A stretch of DNA of 64,000 nt from positions 248,001 to 312,000 of the forward strand of contig CAWACR010000003.1 in NCBI GenBank assembly GCA_963780675.1, read 5' to 3'. The DNA is from JAHECE01 sp963780675 (GTDB lineage Bacteria > Actinomycetota > Actinomycetes > Actinomycetales > JAHECE01). Below are positions 11,524 through 21,035 of the stretch, piece after piece. The translations under genes and the position numbers were made by a program. Within the stretch, counting starts at the first letter, position 1, and each line of letters begins with the position of its first letter. The notes beneath the pieces were generated by a model. That model saw only the letters and a program-made list of their open reading frames with translations. It was not told where the DNA came from and made no database searches.

Positions 11524-12869
11524 TGCGCTCGGCGGTCCTGTGCGCGGTCCACACCCCGGCGGAGGCCGGGCTCGTGGCCGCGCTCGACTCGCCCGGCACG
11601 GGCCTGACCGTCGTCCGGCGGTGCGCGGACCTCGCCGAGGTGGTCGCGCTGGGCCTGGCCGGGGTCGCTCCGGTCGGCGTGCTCTCCAGCAACCTCCCCG
11701 GCCTCGATCGCGCGGCGATCGCACGGCTCCGCGACGCCGGCCTGCGTGTCGTCCTCCTCGCTGACGCGGGCGACGAGGATCGGTGCCGCGGCCTCGGGGC
11801 CGAGGCCGTCCTGCCGGCCGACCGGCCGATCGGCGACGTCGTGCGCGCAGTCCGGGCGTGCGTCGAGACCGGGCGAGAGGACGGCGAGGAGGACGACGAC
11901 GCCGGCGCGCGCGCCGAGGCGCCGGGCACGCTGCCGGCCGAGGCGCCGGCGAGGCCCGACGGCGTCGCGGAACCCGGTAGCGCGGCTTCCCCTGGCCGGC
12001 TCGTCGCCGTGTGGGGGCCCCACGGCGCTCCGGGCCGGACGACCGTGGCCGTCAACCTCGGCGCCGAGCTCGCGGCGCTCGGTGAGGAGACCCTCCTCGT
12101 CGACGCCGACACCTGGGGCGGCTCCCTCGCCCAGTCCCTCGGGCTGCTCGACGAGTCACCCGGTCTGGCGGCGGCCGTCCGGGCGGCGGCCAACGGCACG
12201 CTCGACGCCGACGCACTCGGACGGCTCAGCCCCGTCGTCGAACCGGGCCTGCGGGTGCTCACCGGCCTCAGCCGACCGGACCGGTGGCGTGAGCTCGCTC
12301 CGGCCGGGCTGGACGTCGTCTGGGAGACGGCCCGCGAGGTGGCAGCCTGGACCGTCGTGGACTGCGGGTTCTCCGTCGAGGACGAGGCCGGTGCAGGGTT
12401 CGAGGCGATGCTCGGACCGCGGCGGAACGGGGCCACCCTGTCGGCCCTCGCCGCGGCCGACGTGGTGCTCGTCGTCGGTGCGGGCGAGCCTGTCGGGATC
12501 CAGCGCCTCGTCCAGGCGCTGGCCGACCTCGCCGACGCCGGGCTGCCGGCGCCCGGGGTGCGACGCGTGGTGGTCGTCAACCGCGTCCGGGCCTCGGCTG
12601 CCGGACCGGCGCCCGACCAGGCGGTCGCTGCCGCCCTCAGCCGCTACGCGGGGGTTCGCGACGCGCGGATCGTGCCCGACGACCGACCGGCGCTCGACCG
12701 CGCGATGCTCGCGGGGACCACGCTCCGGGAGGCGGCGCCGCACTCGCCGGCCCGGTCGGCCGTGACATCCCTCGCCATCGAGCTGTCGGGTCGCTCGGCG
12801 CGCCGTCGCGACCGGCTCGCCGCAGGCCGCGGGCGCGGTCGTGTCGCGCGGCGACGGCCCGCCTCGTGA
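11523..12869 (+). CDS. CpaE-like MinD/ParA-family ATPase with Arg in the P-loop
   Basis: Protein of 448 residues. Residues 1-115 look like a degenerate receiver domain (AVLCAVHTPAEAGLVAAL ... LRDAGLRVVLLADAGDED). An acidic Ala-rich linker is followed by a MinD/CpaE-like ATPase domain from about residue 160: P-loop GPHGAPGRTTVAVN, then LLVDADTWGGSLAQSLG and VVDCGF. The usual P-loop Lys pair is replaced by Ala/Arg (GAPGRTT). It starts one base inside the SAF stop, so the pair forms an operon. It probably localises or powers an envelope structure together with the SAF protein; that is inference. Confidence 0.75.
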   Translation: MRSAVLCAVHTPAEAGLVAALDSPGTGLTVVRRCADLAEVVALGLAGVAPVGVLSSNLPGLDRAAIARLRDAGLRVVLLADAGDEDRCRGLGAEAVLPADRPIGDVVRAVRACVETGREDGEEDDDAGARAEAPGTLPAEAPARPDGVAEPGSAASPGRLVAVWGPHGAPGRTTVAVNLGAELAALGEETLLVDADTWGGSLAQSLGLLDESPGLAAAVRAAANGTLDADALGRLSPVVEPGLRVLTGLSRPDRWRELAPAGLDVVWETAREVAAWTVVDCGFSVEDEAGAGFEAMLGPRRNGATLSALAAADVVLVVGAGEPVGIQRLVQALADLADAGLPAPGVRRVVVVNRVRASAAGPAPDQAVAAALSRYAGVRDARIVPDDRPALDRAMLAGTTLREAAPHSPARSAVTSLAIELSGRSARRRDRLAAGRGRGRVARRRPAS

Positions 12870-12901
12870 CGCGGGTCGTCGGGCTGCGGGAGACTGCGGT
12901 G

Positions 12902-13357
12902 GTGCGCCTCTACGTGCCGACCACGCTGCCCGCCCTCGCCGACCCGGCGGGCCTGCATCCCCTCACCGCTCACGCCGTGACGGCTCCCTTGGCGGCGGCG
13001 CTGCCGGAGGAGGACGTCGAGGGCCTGGAGTTCGCCGCGATGCTCGCCGCCGCAGATGAGAGCGTCGAGCTCGTGGGCGCCGACCCGGCCGCACCCCGGC
13101 GCCGGGTCGTCGTGGTCGCCGAGGTGCCGGGGCCCGAGCCGCGTGCCCGGCATGGAGCGTTGCCGAGCGCCGTCGAGCCGCCGAGCGACATCCCGTGGAG
13201 CCGAGTCGTGAGCCTCCACGTGGACGACGTCGACGCGGCCGCCGACGTCGCTGCCGCCGCCGACGGCGACGAGGCGGCCCTCGACCGGGCCGCCGAGCGC
13301 GACCTGCTCTGGTATGACGTCAGCGAGCTCGACCTGCTGCGCGGCTTGACGACCTGA
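12902..13357 (+). CDS. DUF6912 family protein
   Basis: Protein of 151 residues of unknown function that starts with the family pattern MRLYVPTTLPALAD and contains APRRRVVVVAEVPGP at about residues 55-70, typical of this actinobacterial family. The frame is open to a GTG at 12866 that overlaps the previous stop. GTG 12902 is preferred because it gives the family N-terminus and follows gggag (12888-12892). No membrane segment; the protein is very acidic. It is probably the last gene of the SAF-CpaE unit. Confidence 0.7.
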   Translation: MRLYVPTTLPALADPAGLHPLTAHAVTAPLAAALPEEDVEGLEFAAMLAAADESVELVGADPAAPRRRVVVVAEVPGPEPRARHGALPSAVEPPSDIPWSRVVSLHVDDVDAAADVAAAADGDEAALDRAAERDLLWYDVSELDLLRGLTT

Positions 13358-13384
13358 CCGGCGAGGACCTCACCGGCATCGCGG

Positions 13385-16300
13385 TCACGCCCGGACCGTC
13401 AGCGCGGAGGAGCCATCGGGGAGCCGCCGCACCTCGATGCGTTCGGCGATCTGCTGCTTGAGCTCGGTGACGTGGCTGACGATACCGACGACACGTCCGC
13501 CCGACCGGAGCCGGGCCAGCTCGCCGAGCACGGCGTCGAGCGTGTCCGGGTCGAGGCTGCCGAAGCCCTCGTCGATGAAGAGCGTGCCGAGATCGATGCC
13601 ACCGGCCTCGGCTGTCACCACGTCGGCGAGACCGAGGGCGAGGCAGAGGGACACGTAGAAGGTCTCGCCGCCGGACAGGGTGCGCGGGTTGCGGCGGTCG
13701 CCGGTCAGGGCATCCGCGACGGCGAGGCCGAGACCTGCCTTGCGCGCGGTCGTGCCGCCCTCGCGGTCATCGGTTCGTTCCAGGGCGAAGCGCCCGTCGG
13801 ACATGATGCCGAGGCGGACGTTCGCGGCCGCCACGACGTCCTCGAAGCGGCGCAGGAGAACGTACGTCGCGAGGGTGGTCCGCCGGTCGTTGGCTTCCCC
13901 GGCGTTGGCGAGCCCCGAGATGTGGACCAGGGGGGCCGCCCGCGCTGCCGCTGCCGCGTGAGACCCGAGGGCTTCCCGGAGCGCCCGGGCGTCCCGCTCG
14001 ACCGCGACCAGGCGGGTGCGGGCCCGTTCCGCGGCGCGGGTCGCGGCCAGGAGACGGTCCGAGGCCGCCGAGAGGACCGTCGCGGCGCCGTCGACGTCCG
14101 GTGACTCCTCACCCGTGAGGTCGGCGATCCGGGGATCGGCGAGCGCGCCCTCGACCTGCGCGAGAGCGCGGCGGTGCGCGTCGACCTCCCGCTCGGCCTC
14201 GTCGAGTGCGGCCGGGGTCAGGGCGGCCGCCAGGGCGTCGCCTTCCGCCGGGAATCCGGCCTCGGCGAGTGCCTGCGCGACTTGCGCCTCCGCGTCGACG
14301 AGGCGTGCGGTGGCCTGCGCGGCCCGTCGGTGGGCGCCCTGGAGGTCCTCCGCGGCCCGGGCGCGCTCGGCCAGGACGCGAGCCCTGGCCTCCACACTCG
14401 GCCACGTGCCGCGGGCGGCCTCGAGGGCCGTCACGTCCTCCGACAGGTCCGCCTGGAGCCCGACGAGGCGCTCGACGGCGCCCGTCATCTCATGACCGAG
14501 CCGGTCGTGCTCGGCTCGGACGGTGAGGGTGGTCGCCTCGTGCTCCGCCAGGGCCATCTCCCGGTCGCGGACGGCGGACGCCGCGGCCTCCGCCCGTGCG
14601 AGGTCCGCTCGGCGGTCCACCACGATCGCCAGCGCCCGCTCGGAGGATCGTCCGCACGCGGCCTCCGCCGCCGCTCGAAGGCGCTCGTCGAGAACCGCGA
14701 GGTCGAGGTGGGCCTGCGCCAGTCGGTCCTCCGCCGCCGCTCGCGCCCGCTCGGCGGCGGCGATGTCCTCCGGGGTCACGGCGTCGAGTCCGGAGCGGGC
14801 CGGCGAGGGGTGCTCCGTAGCGCCGCACACCGGGCACCCCTCGCCCGCTCGCAGGGCCTCGGCCAGCTCCCCGGCCAGGCCGTCGACGCGCCTGCGACGG
14901 AGGGCCCCCTCGTGCTCGATGGCCGCCTGGGCACGGCGCGCCCGTTCCGAGACCACGGCGGACGCGGGCTCGCGTTCGGCGGAGAGCCTCGCGTTCTCCC
15001 GTGAGGCGGCGAGGACCTGCTCGGCACGCTCGAGCCGCAACGCGGCGCTCTCGGCACCGAGCGCACGTTCACGGAGGGCGGTGAGCTCGGCCACGAGCAC
15101 GGCGTGCGCGGCGGGACGCGCGGCGAGGTCGGCGGCGAGGTCGGAGTGCCGCCGTCGCAGGTCGGTGAGCGCCTCCTCGTGCGTGGTGAGCGCGGCCCTG
15201 CGCCGGGGCACGTCGGCCTCGAGCGCGATCATCCGGTCCAGCGAGCCCTGTTCGCGCAGGGCGTCGGATCGCAGCGAGCCCAGGGCCTCGGCGTCCACGG
15301 AGGCGAGGTCGTGGTCGCGCCCGCTCGTGAGGGCCGCGATCCGTCGGGAGAGGCTCGTCGCGGCGTCGGCGGCCTCCTCGCGCGCGCGCGCGGCCTGCCT
15401 GCTGACCGGCACCACCGCGGCCGCTCGCCGCGCTGCCACGACGCGGTCCTCGAGGCGGGTGACGGCCGGGGCCCGCGCGGCGAGGCGTTCGCGCTCCACG
15501 TGGAGCGTGGCCCTGGTCGTGAGGCGTTCCGCCAGGCCCGTGGCTTCGTCCCTGGTCCGGCGCGCCGCCGCTTCCTCGGCCCGCGCGACGTCCTCGGACC
15601 TGTCCCGTCGAGCGACGTCGTCGTGGAGGGATTCGGTGATGTCCTCGACGAGGGCCACCACCTTCGCCCCCTCGGGATCGTGACCCATCTCCGCCAGCAG
15701 GGCGAGTCGGTCGGAGAGGAGATCGACCGGGACCTCGACCGCGTCCTGCTCGTCGACCTGCGGGGCGCCGTCCGGAGCGGAGGACGCAGCGTCCTCGTGT
15801 GCCGTGCGGACGAAGGCCTCGATCGCCGAGCGCACCCCGGCGCGCGCAAGATCGGCGGAGCGCCGCGCTCCCCGCGCCGCCTCGGCGAGATGATCCTGCA
15901 TCCGCTGGTAGACCTCGGTGCCGAAGAGCCTCTGGAGGACCGGTCGGCGCTCGTCGGGCGTGGCCCGCAGGAACGCCGCGAACTCACCCTGCGGCAGCAC
16001 CACGGTCTGCACGAACTGCTCCCGCGAGAGCCCGACGACGCGCAGCAGCTCGGCGTCCGCCTCACCGACGCGGGTCGAGAGCGGCTCGCCCGCCTCCTCG
16101 TCCGGGTCGGCGAGCCGCCACAGCCGGACGGACGCCTGCTCTCGCGTGGTTCCCGTGCCCCGCTGCTTGGGCCGGGTGAACTCGGGCGAGCGACGCACGC
16201 GGTACACCCCCGCCGCGGTCTCGAACACGAGGTCGACGACGGGCGCAGTGCCGGGCGCCGCGTGGCTGGACCGGAGCCGGTCCGGGCTCGCCGAGAGGGC

Positions 16301-16471
16301 GGCCGGGCGCCCGTACAGCGCGAAGACGACGGCGTCGATGACGGTCGACTTGCCGGCCCCCGTCGGCCCCTCGAGCAGGAACAACCCGCTTGCGCCGAGG
16401 GCGGCGAAATCGATGCGGTGCTCGCCGGCGAACGGGCCGATGGCGGCCAGCGTGAGGGAGTGCAGGCGCAT
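13385..16471 (-). CDS. sbcC: SbcC, SMC-like subunit of the SbcCD nuclease
   Basis: Protein of 1028 residues that, with SbcD, opens hairpins and trims DNA ends during repair and fork processing. Walker A is GPTGAGKSTV near residue 36. Long Ala/Arg/Glu coiled coils flank a zinc hook CPVCGATEHPSPA near the centre (antisense of about 14800-14840). The C-terminal signature LSGGETFYVSLCLALGL precedes Walker B LGTLFIDEGFGSLD. The ATG at 16471 shares its A with the sbcD stop (TGATG). Both key nucleotide-binding halves are intact. Confidence 0.95.
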   Translation of the reverse strand: MRLHSLTLAAIGPFAGEHRIDFAALGASGLFLLEGPTGAGKSTVIDAVVFALYGRPAALSASPDRLRSSHAAPGTAPVVDLVFETAAGVYRVRRSPEFTRPKQRGTGTTREQASVRLWRLADPDEEAGEPLSTRVGEADAELLRVVGLSREQFVQTVVLPQGEFAAFLRATPDERRPVLQRLFGTEVYQRMQDHLAEAARGARRSADLARAGVRSAIEAFVRTAHEDAASSAPDGAPQVDEQDAVEVPVDLLSDRLALLAEMGHDPEGAKVVALVEDITESLHDDVARRDRSEDVARAEEAAARRTRDEATGLAERLTTRATLHVERERLAARAPAVTRLEDRVVAARRAAAVVPVSRQAARAREEAADAATSLSRRIAALTSGRDHDLASVDAEALGSLRSDALREQGSLDRMIALEADVPRRRAALTTHEEALTDLRRRHSDLAADLAARPAAHAVLVAELTALRERALGAESAALRLERAEQVLAASRENARLSAEREPASAVVSERARRAQAAIEHEGALRRRRVDGLAGELAEALRAGEGCPVCGATEHPSPARSGLDAVTPEDIAAAERARAAAEDRLAQAHLDLAVLDERLRAAAEAACGRSSERALAIVVDRRADLARAEAAASAVRDREMALAEHEATTLTVRAEHDRLGHEMTGAVERLVGLQADLSEDVTALEAARGTWPSVEARARVLAERARAAEDLQGAHRRAAQATARLVDAEAQVAQALAEAGFPAEGDALAAALTPAALDEAEREVDAHRRALAQVEGALADPRIADLTGEESPDVDGAATVLSAASDRLLAATRAAERARTRLVAVERDARALREALGSHAAAAARAAPLVHISGLANAGEANDRRTTLATYVLLRRFEDVVAAANVRLGIMSDGRFALERTDDREGGTTARKAGLGLAVADALTGDRRNPRTLSGGETFYVSLCLALGLADVVTAEAGGIDLGTLFIDEGFGSLDPDTLDAVLGELARLRSGGRVVGIVSHVTELKQQIAERIEVRRLPDGSSALTVRA

Positions 16472-17748
16472 CACGCGCTCCGGCCCGCAGCCAGCGCCGC
16501 CTCATAGGAGTCGCGCAGCACGACCCGTTCCTCGGGTGTGGCGGGACGTCCGCCGACCTCGAGCACGAACTGCGCCGCGACCTCCAGGGGGTCGTGGTCC
16601 GCATCGATCCGAGGCGCGGCGAGCGCCCCGGCTCCGGCCGCCGGCCGGTGCTGGATCACGAGCGCGTGCGGGAACCGCTCGACGACCCGGGCATACAGGT
16701 CCCGCGGGCGCGCGTCGTCCGTCACGACGACGCGGACCCAGGCCTCGACGTCGCCGTCGAACGCCCGTCCCCGGAGGTCCTCGAGCGTGCCCACGACCTC
16801 CGCGAGGCGCCGGGGGACCGGGGCGTCGACGAGTTCGACGCCCCGGACCCCGTCGTCGACGAGCTCCACGACCGTGCTGGACTTGCGCTGCGAGCGTTCG
16901 GAGAACGAGTAGGCGAGCGGGGAGCCCGCGTAGCGCAGGACAGGGCCGCGGTCGTCCGAGCCGATCCGCTGCGCCCCGTGCAGGTGCCCCAGGGCGAGGT
17001 AGTCGACGTCGCCTCCGGCCGTCCGGTCAGGGGGCGCGTCCCCAGGCTCGGCCTCGTCCCACGACACCGTTCCGAAGATTCCCGCCGGCACCGAGTCGAC
17101 CCCGCCCACGCGGATGTCTCGCTCGGACTCCGACGCCTGCCCACCCACCACGAACGCGTGGGCCATCACGACGGCGGGGACGCGGCTCCCGGACCCGCCA
17201 CGGTGCGCCGCAAGGTCCCGGCGCACCCGGACCATCGCCGCGCCCAGGACCGCCTCGTGGGAGCGCCCGGGCACGAGCGGGACCGTCGCGCCGTCGTCGT
17301 CCGCGCCTTCGGGGCCGGCATCCGCGAGCTGGTGCCGTGCTGTGTCCGGGTCGAGGTACGGGAGCGCGTAGACGAGCGCCCCCGTGCCGCCGTCGGCGTC
17401 GGGGATCTCCACCGGCCGCGCGATGTCCGCGATCCGGCACCGGACGCTCACCCGCTCGGTGAACAACCCCGCACCGAAGCCGAGTCGTGTTGCGGAGTCG
17501 TGGTTGCCCGGCGTCAGCACCACCCGCGTGTGCGCGGCGAGCCGGCTCAGAGCGTCGGCGAGCAGCTCTACCGCCGGCACGGGCGGCACGGCCCGGTCGT
17601 AGACGTCCCCCGCGACGAGCACCGCGTCCACGCGCATCGCGCGGACCACCTCCACGAGGTGGTCGAGGTAGGCGGCCTGGTGGTCCAGGAGGTCGACGCC
17701 GTGCAGCGTGCGACCGAGGTGCCAGTCCGAGGTGTGCAGGATCCGCAT
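16471..17748 (-). CDS. sbcD: SbcD, Mre11-type nuclease subunit
   Basis: Metallophosphoesterase nuclease of 425 residues, partner of SbcC. Motifs: MRILHTSDWHLG (metal ligands D and H), LVAGDVYDRA, LTPGNHDS and LALGHLHG. The open frame extends upstream, but ATG 17748 gives the canonical N-terminus. It lies 10 bases after hisN, so hisN-sbcD-sbcC may be cotranscribed. Confidence 0.95.
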   Translation of the reverse strand: MRILHTSDWHLGRTLHGVDLLDHQAAYLDHLVEVVRAMRVDAVLVAGDVYDRAVPPVPAVELLADALSRLAAHTRVVLTPGNHDSATRLGFGAGLFTERVSVRCRIADIARPVEIPDADGGTGALVYALPYLDPDTARHQLADAGPEGADDDGATVPLVPGRSHEAVLGAAMVRVRRDLAAHRGGSGSRVPAVVMAHAFVVGGQASESERDIRVGGVDSVPAGIFGTVSWDEAEPGDAPPDRTAGGDVDYLALGHLHGAQRIGSDDRGPVLRYAGSPLAYSFSERSQRKSSTVVELVDDGVRGVELVDAPVPRRLAEVVGTLEDLRGRAFDGDVEAWVRVVVTDDARPRDLYARVVERFPHALVIQHRPAAGAGALAAPRIDADHDPLEVAAQFVLEVGGRPATPEERVVLRDSYEAALAAGRSA

Positions 17749-17758
17749 GTCGCCGACG

Positions 17759-18610
17759 CTACGACGGACCACCGACATCGTCCCCGACCGCCTCGCCGAG
17801 CCCGCCGTCACCGATCGCTCGGAGGACGCGGTCGTGCAGCAACCCGTTGCTCGCGACGGCGTTCCCTCCGTGCGGACCGGGTTCGCCGGACAGCGACGTG
17901 AAGGTTCCGCCTGCCTCCGTGACGATGGGCACGAGCGCCGCCATGTCATAGAGCGCCAGCTCCGGTTCGCACGCGACGTCGACGGCGCCCTCCGCCACCA
18001 GCATGTAGGACCAGAAGTCCCCGTATGCGCGCGTGCGCCAGCACCGCCGCGTGAGGGCGAGGAAGCGGTCGAGGTCGCCGCGCTCCTCCCAGCCGGACAG
18101 GCTCGAGTAGGAGAGGGAGGCGTCCGCCAGGTCCCCCACGCCGGAGACCTGGAGACGGGTGGCGCCGGCGAGCGAGCGTCCGGTCCACGCGCCGGTCCCG
18201 CGGGCCGCCCACCAGCGCCGGCCCAGCGCCGGGGCGCTCACGACGCCGACCACCGGCTGCCCGCCGTCGAGCAGCGCGATGAGCGTGGCCCACACGGGCA
18301 CGCCGCGAACGAAGTTCTTGGTGCCGTCGATGGGGTCGATGACCCACTGGCGTGGCCCGTGGCCGGTGCTGCCGCGTTCCTCACCGAGCACGGCGTCCCG
18401 CCCGCGGGCCTGGCCCAGCACGGACCGGACGATGTCCTCGGCAGCGCGGTCGGCGTCGGTCACGGGGGTGGTGTCCGGCTTGGTCTCCACCCGCAGGTCC
18501 AGCGCCTTGAAGCGCGACATGGTGAGGGTGTCGACGTGGTCGGCGATGACGAGGGCCAGGTGGAGGTCGTCGTCGTACCGCTCCTGACCGTTCTTGCCGT
18601 CGCGCGCCAT
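17759..18610 (-). CDS. hisN: Histidinol-phosphatase of the inositol monophosphatase fold
   Basis: Protein of 283 residues. Metal-binding motifs of the IMPase superfamily are present: the GEERG loop (about residue 78), DPIDGTKNFVRG (about 92-103) and a C-terminal ELALYDMAALVPIVTEAGG. Actinobacterial members next to rsgA-aroA are the histidinol-phosphatase HisN, the penultimate step of histidine synthesis. A more general inositol-phosphatase activity cannot be excluded from sequence. ATG 18610 is chosen over a GTG three codons upstream. Confidence 0.85.
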   Translation of the reverse strand: MARDGKNGQERYDDDLHLALVIADHVDTLTMSRFKALDLRVETKPDTTPVTDADRAAEDIVRSVLGQARGRDAVLGEERGSTGHGPRQWVIDPIDGTKNFVRGVPVWATLIALLDGGQPVVGVVSAPALGRRWWAARGTGAWTGRSLAGATRLQVSGVGDLADASLSYSSLSGWEERGDLDRFLALTRRCWRTRAYGDFWSYMLVAEGAVDVACEPELALYDMAALVPIVTEAGGTFTSLSGEPGPHGGNAVASNGLLHDRVLRAIGDGGLGEAVGDDVGGPS

Positions 18611-18631
18611 GGCCCGCACGCTACCGGCACC

Positions 18632-19660
18632 TCAGGGCGACTCCGGTTCCTCCTCGCCGCTGCGGCTGGCCAGAAGACGGCGGAACGAGGCGAGCCGGGC
18701 GCTCCCTGCCGCGCCGGCGGACCCGGAGGCGACCCAGTCGTCGAGTCCGCAGTCGGGCGCGTCGCCCGCGTGCGTGCAACCCCGCGGGCACTGCGCGGCG
18801 ACCGCGGCCAGGTCCTCGAAGGCGTCGATGAGGCGGGCCGGGTCGACGTGCGCGAGCCCGAAGGAGCGCACGCCGGGGGTGTCGATGACCCAGCCCCCGC
18901 CCGGGAGCGGGAGCGCCACGGCCGAGGACGACGTGTGGCGCCCGCGCCCGGTGACGTCGTTCACCCCGCCCGTGGCGCGCAGGGCCTCGGGCACGAGGGC
19001 GTTGACGAGGGTGGACTTCCCGACGCCGGAGTGGCCGACGAGCACCGAGGTGCGCCCGGCGAGGCGCTCGCGCACGGCGTCGAGCCCCTCGATGACCCCG
19101 TCGTGGATCGACGTGACGAGGGCCGGGACGCCCAGCGCCGCGTACCCCGCGAGGAACGGGCGCGGGTCGGCGAGGTCGGACTTGGTGAGCAGGAGCACGG
19201 GCTGCATCCGGGCGTCGTACGCCGCGACCAGGCAGCGGTCGACCATCCGCGGGCGCGGCTCGGGCTCGGCGAGGGCGGTGACGACGACCAGCTGGTCCGC
19301 GTTGGCGATCATCACCCTCTCGGAGACGTCGACGTCGTCCGCGGACCGGCGCAGCGCCGTCCGCCGGGGCTGGACGCGAACGATCCGGGCGAGGGTGTCC
19401 GGGCGCCCGCTCACGTCGCCGACGACGTCGGCCCGGTCGCCGACGACGACGCTCGCCCGGCCCAGCTCGCGCGCCTTCATCGCCGTCACGGACTCACCCG
19501 TGTCCGTCAGCACGGCGTACCGGCCGCGGTCGACGGCGAGGACCATCCCTGGCACGGCATCGGTGTGCTCGGGTCGCTGCTTGGTGCGCGGCCGGGTGCC
19601 GCGCGGGTTGGGCCGCACCCGGACGGCGGACTCGTCGACGTCGCGGCGCTGGCGGATCAC
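18632..19660 (-). CDS. rsgA: RsgA, ribosome small-subunit GTPase
   Basis: Circularly permuted GTPase of 342 residues that checks 30S maturation. An OB-fold (about residues 30-110) is followed by G4 LLTKSDLAD, G1 GHSGVGKSTLVNAL, G2-like GRGRHTSS, G3 DTPGVRSFGL and the zinc motif CPRGCTHAGDAPDC. GTG 19660 overlaps the aroA stop (GTGA), giving coupled aroA-rsgA translation, a common actinobacterial arrangement. Confidence 0.95.
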   Translation of the reverse strand: MIRQRRDVDESAVRVRPNPRGTRPRTKQRPEHTDAVPGMVLAVDRGRYAVLTDTGESVTAMKARELGRASVVVGDRADVVGDVSGRPDTLARIVRVQPRRTALRRSADDVDVSERVMIANADQLVVVTALAEPEPRPRMVDRCLVAAYDARMQPVLLLTKSDLADPRPFLAGYAALGVPALVTSIHDGVIEGLDAVRERLAGRTSVLVGHSGVGKSTLVNALVPEALRATGGVNDVTGRGRHTSSSAVALPLPGGGWVIDTPGVRSFGLAHVDPARLIDAFEDLAAVAAQCPRGCTHAGDAPDCGLDDWVASGSAGAAGSARLASFRRLLASRSGEEEPESP

Positions 19661-21006
19661 GTGGGCGGTACCGCCGTCGCGAGCATCGCGGCCCACTGCG
19701 CGGGGAAGTCCGGCAGCGTCTTCGCCGTTGTCCCGACGTTCTCCACCTCGACGCCCGGGACACGCAGGCCCAGGATCGCGCCGAAGGTCGCCATGCGGTG
19801 GTCGTGGTAGGTCCGGACCGTGCCGCCGTGCAGCGGCGCCGGCCGGACTCCGATCCCGTCGGAGGTCTCCTCGGCGTCCCCACCGAGTCGGCGGATCTCG
19901 GTCACGAGGGCGGCCAGGCGGTCCGTCTCGTGCCCGCGCAGGTGCCCGATGCCCCGGAGCCGGCTCGGGGTCACGGCGAGCGCGGCGAGGGCGACGATCG
20001 TGGGGGCCAGCTCCCCGCCGTCGCGCAGGTCCACGTCGAGGCCGACGACGGCGCCCGTCCCCGTCACGGTGAGGCCGCCGTCGCCGAGCGCCACCTGGCC
20101 GCCCATCTGCCCGAGCAGACCCCGGAACAGGTCGCCGGCCTGGGTGGTCTCCGCCGGCCAGCCAGGGATCCGGACGCGCCCACCCGCGACGAGCGCGGCC
20201 GCGAGGAAGGGGCCCGCGTTCGACAGATCCGGTTCCACGTCGACGCGACCGCCGCCGACAGACCCGGGGGAGACGCGCCACTGCCCGGGCGTCGCGTCGT
20301 CGACCTCGACGCCGCGACCCCGGAGGACGTCGACGGTCATGGCGATGTGCGGGAGGCTGGGCAGGTCGCCTCCGACGTGGCGAAGGGTGAGTCCGTCGGT
20401 GAACCGGGGCGCCGAGAGCAGGAGCGCCGAGACGAACTGGCTCGACGCCGAGGCGTCGACGTCGATCGTGCCGCCTCGGACCGACCCGGTGCCGTGGACC
20501 GTGATCGGGAGGAAGCCGGGTTCGCCGTGCTCGGTCACGCGGACGCCGAGGGCCCGCAGCGCCGCGATCACCGGGGCCATCGGGCGCTCGCGGGCGCGGG
20601 GGTCGCCGTCGAGCGTCACGTCGCCGTCGGCGAGGGCCGCGAGCGGGGCGAGGAACCGCATGACCGTGCCCGCGAGGCCGCAGTCGATGTGGGCCGGGCC
20701 GCGCAGGGGTGCCGGGACGACGAGGAGGTCGCTCCCTCCGGGATGGGGGGCGCCGTCGTCGTCCACGTCCTCGACACCGACGCCGAGGCCGCGCAGCGCG
20801 GCGACCATGAGCGCGGAGTCGCGCGAGTGCAGCGGGGCGTGCAGGTGCATGGGGCCTTCGCCCAGCGCTGCGAGCGGGAGATAGCGGTTGGTGAGCGACT
20901 TCGAGCCCGGCACGGCGACGACGGCGTCGAGCGGCCCGGGCGCGAGCGGCGCGGGCCAGGGGTCGGGCAGGCCGCCCGCGGGGCCGCGCTGCTCGGTGTG
21001 CGCCAT
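19657..21006 (-). CDS. aroA: 3-phosphoshikimate 1-carboxyvinyltransferase (EPSP synthase)
   Basis: Protein of 449 residues catalysing the sixth shikimate step (shikimate-3-phosphate + PEP to EPSP). Motifs: PGSKSLTNRYLPLAAL (PEP/phosphate binding), CGLAGTVMRFLAP, DASASSQFVSALLLSAP, EPDLSNAGPFLAAA, GHETDRLAAL and DHRMATFGAIL. The GLAGT loop has Leu-Ala where many class I enzymes have NAGT, as in other actinobacterial AroA. ATG 21006 is preferred to a start nine codons upstream. Confidence 0.95.
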   Translation of the reverse strand: MAHTEQRGPAGGLPDPWPAPLAPGPLDAVVAVPGSKSLTNRYLPLAALGEGPMHLHAPLHSRDSALMVAALRGLGVGVEDVDDDGAPHPGGSDLLVVPAPLRGPAHIDCGLAGTVMRFLAPLAALADGDVTLDGDPRARERPMAPVIAALRALGVRVTEHGEPGFLPITVHGTGSVRGGTIDVDASASSQFVSALLLSAPRFTDGLTLRHVGGDLPSLPHIAMTVDVLRGRGVEVDDATPGQWRVSPGSVGGGRVDVEPDLSNAGPFLAAALVAGGRVRIPGWPAETTQAGDLFRGLLGQMGGQVALGDGGLTVTGTGAVVGLDVDLRDGGELAPTIVALAALAVTPSRLRGIGHLRGHETDRLAALVTEIRRLGGDAEETSDGIGVRPAPLHGGTVRTYHDHRMATFGAILGLRVPGVEVENVGTTAKTLPDFPAQWAAMLATAVPPT

Positions 21007-21035
21007 GGCGGCCAGGCTAGTCGGGGCGCCCACGC

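Noticed and set aside
10867..13357. A complete Tad pilus locus
   Set aside because: Only SAF/CpaB-like and CpaE-like genes are present; no pilin, CpaF, TadB/C or prepilin peptidase is visible.
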